64,000 nucleotides of DNA from Caldicellulosiruptor naganoensis (GCF_026914285.1 NZ_CP113864.1:2418501-2482500), one strand, 5' to 3'. Counted from the first letter of the stretch, positions 19,745 through 30,776 are shown. Notes: generated by a model not told the origin, from the letters alone. Translations and numbers: made by a program.

Positions 19745-21922
19745 TTATATTTTCTTTTTGACTTCATTTACTATTTGTAATGTCCTGTCTGTTATACCAA
19801 ATTTATGAGAATTCGGATCTTGCTTTACTACTTCAGGCATTTTTTCTTTCTCTTTTTTTACTCTCTCAATCTCCTGCGGAATCTTTAACACAACCTCATA
19901 GTATTTTTTCGCCTTTTCTTTATCACCTTTACCCAGGTAATAATCTCCAACCTTTGCATACGCATCAGCCTTCAGCTCATAGTTTGCTGGCTGAAGAGGC
20001 TGAAGTTTTATCCCCTCTTCTATCTGTTTTAGCCCTTCGTCTATTGCACCGTGGGAGAGTAAATACACAGCATATTTAAATCTTATCTTAGCGTTAAATC
20101 TATCGTTTTTAATTGCCTGTTTGAAGTAATCATTTGCCTTTGCAATCAAGTTTGCATCCTTGTTCTGGTCACCAATTTTGTAAAGCACTGTAGCATAGTC
20201 ACTTAAAGCTGAAGAACTGAGTGAATCATATTCTACTGCCTTTGATAAAAATGAGTATGCAGCTGTTAAGTTATTCATCTGTAGAGCTTGCTGACCAATG
20301 TTTGCATTGTAGTTTCCTATTCTAAAGTTTATTGAAATAATCATCACAAAAAGGTAAAAGACTAAAAGTGCCGGGGAAAGCACCTTTGTTCTTCTTTGCA
20401 CAATTAGCTTTCCATCCTCTTTGGTCTTTTGAAGCACTTCTTGTGCTGTTGCAACCAATACACCTAAGCTTGCAAAAAGTAGAACCTGAACAGACGCCAG
20501 AGAAAAGTCAAAATCCAAGATTGAATGAAGATAAAGCTGTACAGCCCCCGCAATAATACCTGCAATCAGGATATTTTTCTCCTTATCTTTTTTAAGCCAT
20601 GCCTGCAAAGCAGTTGAAAAGAGCGTATATAAAAACACCATCAAAATGGCAAATCCAAAAAGCCCTGTGTCAAGAAGCACCTGCAAAAAGTAGTTGTGAG
20701 ACTGTGTTGTGAAGTATAAGTACGACTGATACATGAAATAAAGTGATACCCACGTTCCACCGCCATAGCCGAAAATTGGACTTTTCAAAAAGATTTTGAG
20801 TCCATCTTTGTAAAAAACAAGCCTTTCAACAAAGTTTCTTTCTGTAAAGCTGATTGATTTTATCTTCTCCACAATTGATGCTGGAAGAAGGTGCATATTT
20901 AGAGCAACTATAAACCCTACTATACCAAGTGCTGCAATTGTAACCGCCGAGATGATATAAACCTCATTTTTGAGCACATACAACCTCTTTTCAACAAAGC
21001 TAAATGCATATGCAGCTGCCCACACAACTGCAAGCTGCATAAGCAAAATCAGCCATAGTTTCTCTTTGCCATTTGGATTTAGTTGAGCCCCTACCTTGTT
21101 CAAAAATGCCAAAACAACTGCACCTATTATTGCCAGGTCAAAAACAAATGAAATCCTCTTTTCCTTTGGAAGCAGCAAAAAGAATACCAAAAGCGCAATT
21201 GGCAAAGTTACATAGGACCCTCTTGAGTATGTAAAGAAAAAGGCTGTCAGCACAAAGGAAGAGGCAGCAAAGTAAAATGCTCTTAAAAACTTATTTTCAG
21301 TATATAGCCCCAGCAAAAGACCAATTATAAACCCAAATGCAAGCACAGTTCCTGCTGTGTTGTGGTATTGCAAGGTTGAGTTTATCATATTCCCTACCCA
21401 AAGGCCATTCATTGCCATTCCTAAAGGCCGGGCAGTCTCAGGTATCAATCCTACCGCTGCCTGATATCCAAAAAATGCAACACCAATTGTTGAGATAAAA
21501 AGAGCATTTAATATAGTAAGCTTTTCGAACCTGCCAGTTGCAAGCCTTATTGCCATTGCAAATATAGCAAAGTAGAATGCATATTTCAAAAACTCACCTA
21601 TTGCCAATCTTCTGTTTGCTGCAAAGAAAAATGGCACAATATATGCTACCATAAACAGTAAAAAGATATACTCAAGCTTGTATTTGACCTCAAAACCTTT
21701 TTTTGAGGCATAAAGATAAACGGCAAATAAGATGAAAATTGCAGAGGCTATTGCTTGAAAAACAGTGAGTTCATAGTCAAAGTAAAGCCCTCTGTAGTAA
21801 GGTGTCATAAGTACAAGTGCTGAAAATACAAAAAGCAAAACAAATCTTATGGGATAAAGATGTAGAGCTTCTTGAGCACTGGTAAAAGAAGAAGTTTGCT
21901 TTTTCTTTTCCTTTTTCGCCAT
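19745..21922 (-). CDS. O-antigen ligase-like membrane protein with TPR tail
   Basis: 725 residues. A short basic N-terminus, then about 12 membrane helices to ~residue 500 with the Wzy_C-type loop FGYGGGTWVSLYFMYQSYLY and TQSHNYFLQVLLDTGLFGFA. The C-terminal 200 residues form tetratricopeptide-like repeats (NLTAAYSFLSKAVEYDSLSS; NDYFKQAIKNDRFNAKIRFK; GDYYLGKGDKEKAKKYYEVV). Similar ligase-TPR fusions in Firmicutes act in polysaccharide or S-layer glycan export and ligation. It is the second polymerase/ligase-like protein of the cluster. AAAGGAG precedes the ATG. Confidence 0.85.
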   Translation of the reverse strand: MAKKEKKKQTSSFTSAQEALHLYPIRFVLLFVFSALVLMTPYYRGLYFDYELTVFQAIASAIFILFAVYLYASKKGFEVKYKLEYIFLLFMVAYIVPFFFAANRRLAIGEFLKYAFYFAIFAMAIRLATGRFEKLTILNALFISTIGVAFFGYQAAVGLIPETARPLGMAMNGLWVGNMINSTLQYHNTAGTVLAFGFIIGLLLGLYTENKFLRAFYFAASSFVLTAFFFTYSRGSYVTLPIALLVFFLLLPKEKRISFVFDLAIIGAVVLAFLNKVGAQLNPNGKEKLWLILLMQLAVVWAAAYAFSFVEKRLYVLKNEVYIISAVTIAALGIVGFIVALNMHLLPASIVEKIKSISFTERNFVERLVFYKDGLKIFLKSPIFGYGGGTWVSLYFMYQSYLYFTTQSHNYFLQVLLDTGLFGFAILMVFLYTLFSTALQAWLKKDKEKNILIAGIIAGAVQLYLHSILDFDFSLASVQVLLFASLGVLVATAQEVLQKTKEDGKLIVQRRTKVLSPALLVFYLFVMIISINFRIGNYNANIGQQALQMNNLTAAYSFLSKAVEYDSLSSSALSDYATVLYKIGDQNKDANLIAKANDYFKQAIKNDRFNAKIRFKYAVYLLSHGAIDEGLKQIEEGIKLQPLQPANYELKADAYAKVGDYYLGKGDKEKAKKYYEVVLKIPQEIERVKKEKEKMPEVVKQDPNSHKFGITDRTLQIVNEVKKKI

Positions 21923-21981
21923 TGTGTTTTCTCCTTTTTTGTAAGTATAGTTTCAACCAAGGCTATATTTTCAAAGCATTT

Positions 21982-22614
21982 TTAACCTTTGTGCGAAAGT
22001 ACAATGACCTTTTGAGCCTCAGGAAGTTCTTTTATCTCAAGCTCAAAAGAGTTTGCATATTCTACATTGTCAAAAAGCTTTGTAAATCCCTCCAGCTTGC
22101 CCAAATCAAATTTCAGCTTTTCTGTTTTATAGTGCATAGGAATTATAATCTTTGGATTTATAGCCTTTGCAACGTTGTAAGCTGCTTTTGCATCAATTGT
22201 ATACACTCCACCAACAGGGATGAGAAGGATATCTACCTTGCCAATCTTCTCAAGATGCTCTTTTTCAAGCTCATGACCCAAATCACCCAAATGTGCTACA
22301 GAAAACTCATCCTCTATGACAAATACAATATTCTCCCCTCTTTTCTGCCCAGCTTCCTGGTCATGAAACGTCTTTATACCTCTTATCTTTACTCCTTTGA
22401 CATTGTACTCCTCAGGCTTGTCCACAAGAGTAAAATCACCCTTTAATGCGCCAGTATAGCCGTGGTCAAAGTGTTTATGAGAGGTCAAAACAATATCAGG
22501 TGATAATTCAAACACTGTGTAGCCAACAGAGTTATCGTAAGGGTCTGTTAAAATCTTTACCCCTGTTTTTGTCTCTATCAAAAAGCTTGCATGTGCAAGG
22601 TATGTTATCTTCAT
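21982..22614 (-). CDS. Metal-dependent hydrolase, metallo-beta-lactamase fold (UPF0173 type)
   Basis: 210 residues. The YLAHASFLIET start, the Zn motif TSHKHFDHGY (HxHxDH variant) near residue 44, HLGDLGHE near 108, and IIPMHYKT near 160 define the L-ascorbate-lactonase-like/UPF0173 subgroup. The natural substrate of this group is not established. The GGGGGAAG ribosome site is good. It is 59 bp upstream of the ligase-like gene on the same strand, but a functional link to polysaccharide synthesis is not evident. Confidence 0.88.
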   Translation of the reverse strand: MKITYLAHASFLIETKTGVKILTDPYDNSVGYTVFELSPDIVLTSHKHFDHGYTGALKGDFTLVDKPEEYNVKGVKIRGIKTFHDQEAGQKRGENIVFVIEDEFSVAHLGDLGHELEKEHLEKIGKVDILLIPVGGVYTIDAKAAYNVAKAINPKIIIPMHYKTEKLKFDLGKLEGFTKLFDNVEYANSFELEIKELPEAQKVIVLSHKG

Positions 22615-22783
22615 GTTTCAAACTTCCCCCTTTTTTTTACTATCAACAATATTATATACTAAACTGAGGAAATGTTAATTAAAAATTTGTGAAAATCTTT
22701 CCTGCTTGCATTGGTTTACAAAAAAGAACCAATTTGTTATGATTTTAAATAGCTCTACAAACCTTTTTGAGGAGGCTTTGAAA

Positions 22784-23365
22784 TTGAGCTTTAGCTTTTT
22801 GGTTGAAACTTTAAGAAAAGAAAAAAGACTTATTTTAATTTGTCTTGGTATTTTTCTTCTTTTTTTGATCTTGGGTATATTGGCCGGAATATATTTTGGC
22901 GATATGATAAGCAAATATGTTGATATGTATCTTAAAAAGATGTTCCAGCAGATTTTGAAAAATGTTGATAACAAATTTGAGCTTTTCTTGGCAATACTCA
23001 AAAACAACATGAGAGTCTATCTTATTTTGATTGTTGCAGGAACGCTCACATTTGGCCTTGTTTCGCTGTTTATTTTGATGTCAAATGGAATTATTGTAGG
23101 GGCTGTGGCTGCACTTTCGGCAAAACACACCTCACTTGGAAAGACTCTGCTTTTGCTTTTGCCCCATGGAGTAATTGAGATTTTTGCATTTTTAATTGGA
23201 TCTGTTGCATCCGCCATTTTTCTTGAAAATCTTGTTCTGGAAAAGAAAAAAGAAGATTTTAAGATTGTCTTCAAAAGATTTTGCATCTTGAGCATACTTG
23301 GTGCAGTTTTGGTTGTGGTTGCTGCATTCATTGAGGCGTATGTCACATCAAGCTTTGCAAGGTGA
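22784..23365 (+). CDS. SpoIIM-like (DUF95) membrane protein
   Basis: About 193 residues with five hydrophobic segments. ILIVAGTLTFGLVSLFILMS followed by NGIIVGAVAALSAKH and LLLPHGVIEIFAFLIGS is the conserved core of stage II sporulation protein M and its non-sporulation relatives. I chose the TTG at 22784 because gaggagg lies 8 bp before it. The frame is open back to TTG 22706, and ATG 22739 is also possible but has no good site. In sporulating bacteria SpoIIM acts with SpoIID/P in engulfment; here it stands alone. Confidence 0.8.
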   Translation: MSFSFLVETLRKEKRLILICLGIFLLFLILGILAGIYFGDMISKYVDMYLKKMFQQILKNVDNKFELFLAILKNNMRVYLILIVAGTLTFGLVSLFILMSNGIIVGAVAALSAKHTSLGKTLLLLLPHGVIEIFAFLIGSVASAIFLENLVLEKKKEDFKIVFKRFCILSILGAVLVVVAAFIEAYVTSSFAR

Positions 23366-23589
23366 AAACCAAAAAAAAAAGAAACCTCATAGCACCAAAG
23401 ATAAGGGCTGAGATTAAAACTCCTGTGTTTCTAATCCTTCTGTAAAGCAAGCTCCTTTTTCCTTTCAAAAATTATGTAATCGTTTGCTTTGCCATTTTAG
23501 GGCTATGCCTTATGAGATGTGAGTATTTACGAAAAGAAAACATTAGCCTTAGAGATTTTGACCATAGAATAAAGAAAAGCAGCTTCCCA
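23366..23589. other. Intergenic stretch with no supported gene
   Basis: AT-rich sequence between the SpoIIM-like gene and the tRNA terminator. Short frames on the minus strand are broken by stops and lack starts. No RNA gene or repeat was recognised. Confidence 0.5.
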
Positions 23590-23629
23590 GAGAAGAAAAA
23601 TAAAAAGGCAGGGATTCTGGCCCCGCCTT
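23590..23629 (-). terminator. Terminator of the tRNA operon
   Basis: aaggcaggg (23605-23613) pairs with ccccgcctt (23621-23629); on the minus strand it is followed by a T-rich tail, downstream of the two tRNA genes. Confidence 0.75.
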
Positions 23630-23766
23630 CTTGGTTTGTAAAGTGTTTCTTTTTCTATTTGCAAAATATTTAGCATATCCCAGTTGCCTCATGCAAGGCA
23701 AGCAGAATATGCCTGGAGCTTTTCATCTCCCGCATGCGCGGAAGGTACTCAGCTCCTATAAACAAA

Positions 23767-23841
23767 TGGTGACCCCGAGGGGATTCGAACCCCTGTTACA
23801 GGCGTGAAAGGCCTGTGTCTTAACCACTTGACCACGGGGCC
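23767..23841 (-). tRNA. tRNA-Glu (UUC)
   Basis: 75 nt with encoded CCA (23767-23769). Acceptor GGCCCCG pairs with CGGGGTC. The anticodon loop CTTTCAC gives anticodon TTC. The T-loop GGTTCGAATCC is standard. It is 22 bp downstream of tRNA-Lys and cotranscribed with it. Confidence 0.96.
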
Positions 23842-23863
23842 ACCTGCCACTTTTCAAATTAAA

Positions 23864-23939
23864 TGGTGAGCCATCCGCGACTCGAACGCGGGACACCCAG
23901 CTTAAAAGGCTGGTGCTCTGCCTACTGAGCTAATGGCCC
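23864..23939 (-). tRNA. tRNA-Lys (UUU)
   Basis: 76 nt with encoded CCA (23864-23866). Acceptor GGGCCAT pairs with ATGGCTC. D-arm TAGCTCAGTAGGCAGAGCA, anticodon loop CTTTTAA (anticodon TTT), T-loop CGTTCGAGTCGCG. Confidence 0.96.
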
Positions 23940-24020
23940 ACACAACGATAGCCGCGGTTTTATATTATAAAGCATAAAAGCAAGCTTGTAAATAGCAAAA
24001 ATTTGTTTGTCTGTTTCTTA

Positions 24021-24287
24021 TCATCCTGCTTTAACAAACCTTATTTGGCTTGTGCAAAGCTCGTAGTATACACCCTTTTTAGAAATTAAGCTGTCATGTG
24101 TTCCCATCTCAACTATTTGGCCTTTGTCAAGGACAATTATCAAATCTGCATCTTTAATAGTAGAAAGCCTGTGAGCAATTACAATTGAGGTTCTGTCTCT
24201 CATCACCTTGTTCAAAGCGTTCTGTACTAATAACTCACTTAGAAGTATCCAAGTAAGAGGTGCTGTTAAAAGTGTTAAGAACGTCAT
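24021..24287 (-). pseudogene. Relic of an ABC exporter ATP-binding domain (C-terminal end)
   Basis: The last ~65 residues are a classic ABC-exporter end: [20 protein letters not shown] (switch histidine H-loop), [16 protein letters not shown], then a short tail. Walker A, the signature motif and Walker B are missing. Just upstream, a different frame reads TSYLDTSK, matching the TSSLDT stretch that normally precedes this part, so one frameshift is also present. It cannot be functional. Confidence 0.8.
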
Positions 24288-24310
24288 TAATAGTTAATCC
24301 AAAAACACAA

Positions 24311-24348
24311 AAAGCCACCCATTCTAATACAAGTTTATGGGCGGCTTT
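24311..24348 (-). terminator. Terminator of purA
   Basis: aaagccaccca (24311-24321) pairs with tgggcggcttt (24338-24348) with one mismatch; T-rich tail on the minus strand, 19 bp past the purA stop. Confidence 0.8.
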
Positions 24349-24366
24349 CTATTTTATAGAATCTTT

Positions 24367-25707
<1,341 letters not shown>

Positions 25708-25767
25708 TCAGAATGAAGTAAGTTTTTTAAGTATTTAGCTTTATTTTAATAATTGAAGAAATAAGTA

Positions 25768-25794
25768 TTGACTGGTATTATTTATATTGATAAT
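25768..25794 (+). promoter_or_regulatory. Promoter for thiT
   Basis: TTGACT (25768-25773) and gataat (25789-25794), spacing 15; a 16-bp spacing with ataatg is also possible. It sits inside the apparent upstream extension of the thiT frame, so that extension is not translated. No TPP riboswitch sequence is visible between it and the gene. Confidence 0.5.
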
Positions 25795-25830
25795 GAAATT
25801 CAAACAATCTTAAAGGAGATGAACTTAAAA

Positions 25831-26466
25831 ATGGTTGAATATCTATTCAACGTCTTCAAAGATGTCACAAAGCTAAAATGGTATACAATTGCTATTGTAT
25901 CTGTTTTGTTTATCTTATCTTTATTTTTGATGGCTACTTATAAACGACAGAATTTATCAACAAAGGCAATTGTTTATGGTGGACTTAGTATTGCTCTTTC
26001 ATTTACACTTTCGTTTATAAAACTCTACAGAATGCCACAGGGTGGTTCAATTACACCTGCAAGCATGCTTCCACTTTTTGTATATAGCTACATCTTCGGA
26101 CCTGCTGCTGGAATTATTGCAGGAGTCGCTTATGGGATCTTGCAGCTCATACAAGAGTCTTATGTTGTTCACTGGGCACAGCTTCTTTTGGACTATCCCT
26201 TGGCATTTGGAGCTTCAGGCCTTGCAGGATTTTTCAAAAAAAGCTTGCCAGCTGGGATTGTGGTTGGCGGACTTGGCAGATTTTTCTTCCACTTTGTATC
26301 AGGGTTTGTATTCTTTGCATCTTATGCACCAAAAGGAATGAACCCTGTGTGGTATTCTGCAGTCTATAACGCAACATATTTGGGTCCTGATTTGATTGTT
26401 TGTTTGATTGTAACTTTGATTCCTGGCATTAAAAAAGCTATTGAGCAGCTAAAAAAGGGTGTGTAA
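25831..26466 (+). CDS. thiT: Energy-coupling-factor thiamine-binding membrane protein ThiT
   Basis: S-component that captures thiamine and delivers it to the shared ECF transporter module. About 211 residues with six membrane helices. The family features are plain: YGGLSIALSFTLSFIKLYRM, PQGGSITPASMLPLFVYSYI, a GPAAGIIAG segment, QLLLDYPLAFG and YNATYLGPDLIVCLIV. AAAGGAG lies at 25812-25818. I take the ATG at 25831; ATG 25819 is too close to the ribosome site. The ECF ATPases and EcfT are not in the window. Confidence 0.9.
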   Translation: MVEYLFNVFKDVTKLKWYTIAIVSVLFILSLFLMATYKRQNLSTKAIVYGGLSIALSFTLSFIKLYRMPQGGSITPASMLPLFVYSYIFGPAAGIIAGVAYGILQLIQESYVVHWAQLLLDYPLAFGASGLAGFFKKSLPAGIVVGGLGRFFFHFVSGFVFFASYAPKGMNPVWYSAVYNATYLGPDLIVCLIVTLIPGIKKAIEQLKKGV

Positions 26467-26566
26467 CTATTTAGGTATTTGAGCCTTACTTTTTAATCTT
26501 TTGAAAAATACATAAAAAGGCGCAGCGGTGCTAATTGTCCAGTTTTACCTGTTTGCATCATGTTAA

Positions 26567-27549
26567 CTAAATTATGTCAAACCGAACAATTGCCCCTGCC
26601 CCAAGAAGCAGGAATTTGCACCGAAGTTCGGTATCCCCTACTTGCCCTGAAACCAAAAGCAATTTCAGGACAGAGATGTGGTCATCACCCATAAAGTATG
26701 GCTGGTTGTAGATGATAGTGACTGAGTTGACCTTCGTCTGGTATCTTGCGACTACGTAGTATGCTGGTGTGTATGTTGTACCGACTCGTACATTCTTGAT
26801 GTTTTCAGTGAACACTGCCATGTCAGATGCAGGAGCAAAAGTGCATGTACCTTTGTCCTCAGAAAGCGTTATGTTTGGATTGTTAGCTGTATCTATTGTG
26901 AAGTTCTTAACCTCAACCGGGACATAACTTTCCTGCACAGGGTCATATCGCTTTTTATACACTTTGAACTCCCACAGTTTTATTTTTACTCCTGGGAAGA
27001 GTTGGTTGGTGTCAACGCTCGCTGTTGCCCCTACCTTCTCGTCCAAAGTTGCCGGGTTGAGTACTTCGCCATCTAAATAGTACTGCCCGTTATAATAAGC
27101 AATTTTAGTATCTGCTGGTTCAACTTTCGCCTGTACTGTTGGTTTTGGCAGACCGGTTACTAAAAACTGTATGCTCACGCTCTTGGAATTAACCGCATCT
27201 GTATGGTAACCAGCATTGAAAAATACCCTTACCTTGCCAGCAAAGGATAATGTGTTAGTACCAGGCTTTAACTCGGTTGTGGGAAGATATATGTCTCTAT
27301 TGTTAAGGTCTAACCAATCATCCCACCAGTAAGCTGTGTTTAAATCTTCTAGGTCAACATTCTGTTTTGAGGATTGTTTATATCTATCATCACCCGTATA
27401 AAGTCCCCCAAAATAGAAATATTCGTCTGTCAAATCTTTTGTTACAGTTTGCCCATTTTGAGAATACGATAACTTTAAATAGTTCGCAACAGTCATCCAT
27501 TGGGTTACATCTTTTCGTGTATACCACCAGTCTAATGCATTATTTTCTT
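26567..27549 (-). pseudogene. C-terminal fragment of exported protein B2, ending in IS sequence
   Basis: Third fragment of protein B2. After a lost A in the A5 run near 27548 the frame resumes as ILEENNALDWWYTRKDVTQW and continues through beta-rich sequence (FPGVKIKLWEFKVYKKRYDP). The last ~35 codons do not belong: VLKLLLVSGQVGD and KFLLLGAGAIVRFD match what the IS607-type element end encodes in the same orientation (VLKSLLISGQVGK). The true 3' end of B2 was therefore lost when an element inserted and then decayed. No domain is recognised. Confidence 0.75.
26573..26676 (-). mobile_element. Solo end of an IS607-type element (diverged)
   Basis: gtcaaaccgaacaattg, then the ccctgccccaagaagcag and acttgccctgaaa blocks, follow the order of the element ends at 31553, 42327 and 57074, with many substitutions. 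No tnpA or tnpB remains nearby. It forms the 3' end of the B2 frame. Confidence 0.75.
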
Positions 27550-27990
27550 CTAAGATTTTTGAGCATCATAAAACTTGCCATACAAAGTAAATGTAACTTT
27601 TATTTGTTTGACTGTAGTGGTATCTACCCAGTATTTACCGTCTTTTGTTGGGAGATTCATTTCATTTCCATTCTGGTCTATTCCTTTAACTTCTTTTACA
27701 GTAGCTGCTGTCGTTTGAACATCGCTCAGTTCAGGAGCATCTTTGTATTGTATTGGTAAAAACTTTCCTATTGCTCCTGAGAAACCTACAGCGTACACAT
27801 TTCCGTTTTTCAAAAAGAAGAAATACGCAGTGACATAAAGTTCTTTCGGAGAACCCAGTAACACAACATAGTTTTTGTAGTTCCACTTATTTACTTTACC
27901 GCCAAGTTTACTAATGAGTTCATATGAGTATCTGCCATTAATTGTTCGGCTTGTACTGTAGTTTCTCAACTTACCAGCAACAGTACAATC
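27550..27990 (-). pseudogene. Middle fragment of exported protein B2
   Basis: Continues in phase from the first B2 fragment after a TAA (27991-27993): DCTVAGKLRNYSTSRTINGR, then ELYVTAYFFFLKNGNVYAVG. It ends at 27550 (FYDAQKS) because of a one-base loss in an A run. A TTG at 27969 could restart translation but lacks a ribosome site. It is part of one decayed gene, 28707 to 26567. Confidence 0.75.
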
Positions 27991-28707
27991 TTAATGCATT
28001 ATGGTACCGTTGATAATTTCAGTGAATATAGCGTCCAGAGTCCTTGAATCTTTCAAGTCTGCAAGAGTATTTTGATTGAGCAACTGTGGATAACTTGATT
28101 TAACTCTTGGATCACTTATAAGCAGGATAGTATTTGCAGTCAGGTCATTCCAGCTGAGGTCTTCAATACTTTCGTCTGGCCAGTATGGGTCTCTTACGGG
28201 TTTACCGTCCGGGTCGTAGCCCATGTATTTGAAAACAACACGTTTAGTTCCTGCTGGTGGATTGCTAATGTCTTTTACAGGTACTATTCTCCCCGATGAA
28301 TCTATAAACCAGTAGCCAATCGATGATGGCTTCCATTCCTGTGGGTCATTTTTTGGCCCAATAACGTCTGTTGGCAGTCCATAAACTGCCTTCCTGTAGT
28401 CTACCGCTAACTCTACGTTGAGATCATAGTAATTTCTTTCAATCCGAATGAGAGGGGCAAATCCCATATCTCTCTCAATATCATAACGATATACAGTAAC
28501 CTCTTTTTTGGCGACTTTGTCGTATCCTGTATAACTATCAAATCCACCTTCATAGTAATTGTTGCCAATAGCACTATAGTTTATTGCAAAAACTTTCTGA
28601 ACAGGTACTACCTGCAATATAAGCTCCAGTATAAAAACAAGAGATAAAAAGAGAGCAAGAGACTTTTTCAGTCTCCTGCTCCCTGATAATATTCTATTTT
28701 TAGCCAC
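27991..28707 (-). pseudogene. N-terminal fragment of exported protein B2
   Basis: Opens with a long basic signal peptide (MAKNRILSGSRRLKKSLALF then LSLVFILELILQVVPVQKVF, cut near VFA-INY). The mature part is rich in Tyr, Asp and Trp (RYDIERDMGFAPLIRIERNY; GYDPDGKPVRDPYWPDESIE). It stops at TAA 27991 after GTIMH; CAA to TAA is the likely event. The gene begins 8 bp after the stop of A2 (28715), so A2 and B2 form an operon. B2 is paralogous in layout to B1 (39253-33751): both have the Ile/Val-Trp-Asp/Glu segment followed by a YYRK/VYKK run. Confidence 0.75.
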
Positions 28708-28714
28708 CTCTCCA

Positions 28715-30229
28715 TCACCTCTTGCTACTGTTCTGACTGTAGTAACCGATCATATCTTTCTTTTTGATTAAATATTCTTCTTCTGCTTCTTGTGATACTC
28801 TTACACCATTTACTAACGCTATTTGAACACTTATACAACTATTTAGTCCAACTGCTCCAAACCATGGAGTTGGATCATCTCGTGTATAAACAAACCCAAC
28901 GTGTAATTTATACCACATTCTACCTATTATCTCTTCACGCATCTTGGGGTCAAGTTTTTTAAGCTTATCATTCGATATATAGCGGTATGGATTTAAATAG
29001 TATACATTAGTGAAGAGCATTGGTGCGTCTGGATATTTCTCCATTAAATACTGGGCATAGAACAATTGCCACAATTCATCAATTCTGAGTGTTATTGATG
29101 TACCAGTATGCTGGAACATCAAAAGTTCAGTTCGCGCATCAGGATTTCCTGTACCACCATCGTACAGCACGCTTCCTTTCTCATCCACCGTTCTAGGATT
29201 CTTTTCCTTGCTGTAATCAAATGTCATCTCATCAACTACTTTTCTTCTGGACTCATCAAATACCCTTGCTATCATCTCGGTTGCTTCTTTCTGTGTTAGT
29301 ATTCTACCTGCATTGAATCTGATATCTGGTACTGGAAGTTTTGGCGGTTTTACTTTACCTTCACAATACAATTGTCCATCAACGAATTTGGTTTTGAATA
29401 TGTTCTTATCGATATTCACATCAGGTGTGATTATACCAAGGTCTGCAAGTCTGAGCATTGGTTCCTGGTAAAGTTTCGGTACTGATTTGAAGTCTACGCA
29501 GATGTATTTGAACCTTGTATGGTCAAGCGGATATTGTCTTGGCAAGCTCATCAACCAGCGGTTCAACGATTCGTTGAACATCGGGTTAAGTTCTGCCGTC
29601 AAGTTCCAATCTTCCGGATTTTTGCTCTTATATTTGCCAAATTGTAAGAATGCAAAGCTTGCTATTGCATATTCTGTTTTCCCTTCCCACTGATAAGGAT
29701 AATAGAAGTAGTACGCACCAGGATATTTCTTGCCATATTCAGGATACAGAACATCTCCAGGAACTACTCTGTACAGAGTATATGGTTTTTTACCTGCAGG
29801 CAGTTGCTTATTGGGGTCAAGATTGAAAAAGATGACTGGCATTATATCCCACACTAAAGCCTTTGTTCTCTCCTGTGGAAAATCAAACTTAACCTTGTTT
29901 GGTTGTTCTTTCATGAATCTTTGCAACAGTTTTGCCCAGTCCTTTGCAGGGTCATAATCTCTGAGCCTGTTCCATACATGCACTGTTTTGACTGTACCAT
30001 CCTTGTAGTATTTGTCAATCACCACAATGTTGTATGTCCTTATTACCCTGTAAGCATTCGTATAAATTGGTTCATCACCGTAGGAATATGGGTCTCTGTA
30101 CCAGGGTACGTACGCACCTCTGAAATTTTTACCTGGTTCACCTTTCGGCCAGAGGGTGTAATCTACTGGTGAGAGATACTCAACTTTTACTGGTATGTTT
30201 TTATCTTTAAGTTCTGGGACAGCGTTGAT
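28715..30229 (-). pseudogene. Main part of exported SLH-like protein A2
   Basis: Continues in phase after the TAA at 30230: INAVPELKDKNIPVKVEYLS, then ~500 residues to 28715. It aligns with A1 (39275-41155) in SLPRQYPLDHTRFKYICVDF / KSVPKLYQEPMLRLADLGI (A1: KSIPQLYKEPVLRMFDLGI) and RILTQKEATEMIARVFDESR (A1: KTLTEQEANELLNRLFDKTK). These two stretches together look like one degenerate SLH unit. A GTG at 30023-30025 could restart translation of 436 residues, without a good ribosome site. Function unknown. Confidence 0.75.
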
Positions 30230-30535
30230 TTACTTCCATATAATGTAGCTTGCCTGAGCACGTGTCAGCGGCTTGTCTTTTTTCACCTCTGCCGGTATCA
30301 AGCCCATTTTGACTGCCTTTCCCCAGTAGTCCAGAGGCTTATCCGGCTTTACTTTTGCACCCATTAAGAGCGATGTTACAAACTCACCTGCTGTGATGTA
30401 GTCTATTTTGTTTATTGCTGTCGTTACTGCCTGTGTCAGTAAATTACTGGTCGTACCTGCATTAGAGTTAAACGGTACTGCTGAAATAGTTATTGCTAAA
30501 CTTAATACAACTATGAAAGTTAAAATCCTCCTCAT
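30230..30535 (-). pseudogene. N-terminal fragment of exported SLH-like protein A2
   Basis: ATG 30533-30535, preceded by AGGGGTT, gives the signal peptide MRRILTFIVVLSLAITISAV. An SLH-like half-repeat follows: AGEFVTSLLMGAKVKPDKPL, AVKMGLIPAEVKKDKPLTRA, QASYIIWK. The frame then meets TAA. The same half-repeat in A1 reads LGIVPAEVKPGSVLTRAQAS, confirming paralogy. AAA to TAA is the simplest lesion. Confidence 0.78.
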
Positions 30536-30619
30536 GGTTTTAACCCCTGCTTCTGTTAACTCTAATTTCATTATATCACGCCAACTATCCTTTCAGCCAA
30601 AAAAGGAAATGTGACGTCC

Positions 30620-30667
30620 TTACCTCAGCAGGCTCAGGATGACTGCAAAGCTCAAAAGTTTTCTCAT
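30620..30667 (-). CDS. 15-codon leader ORF in the conserved 5' region of A2
   Basis: AAAGGAG, then ATG at 30665-30667, encoding MRKLLSFAVILSLLR and a stop at 30620. The same start (MRKLLSFA) with the same ribosome site recurs before A1 (41257). It reads like the first residues of a signal peptide, so it is either a leader peptide or the stump of a deleted exported-protein gene whose promoter has been kept. Confidence 0.4.
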   Translation of the reverse strand: MRKLLSFAVILSLLR

Positions 30668-30776
30668 GGCTATATCAACTCCTTTTGCTAAAGTTTTTTC
30701 TCATTATAGTTATACCATGATTTTGAAATTTGCTACACAGAAATTTTGTCTGCTAAAAAACAAAAAGCCACGGCAA
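30645..30776 (-). repeat. ~132-bp conserved upstream region (copy next to A2)
   Basis: About 90% identical by eye to 41235-41368 next to A1. Both carry, on the minus strand, a terminator arm with T-rich tail, a TATAAT-type -10 (taactataatga here), AAAGGAG and ATGAGAAAACTTTTGAGC. The shared block ends just inside the leader ORF. It marks duplicated control regions of the two A-B loci. Confidence 0.75.

Noticed and set aside
21922-22446. Plus-strand 174-codon open frame
   Set aside because: Antisense of the metallo-beta-lactamase-fold gene, which has clear motifs on the other strand.
24021-24287. Functional ABC transporter gene
   Set aside because: Walker A, signature and Walker B are missing; only the H-loop end remains.
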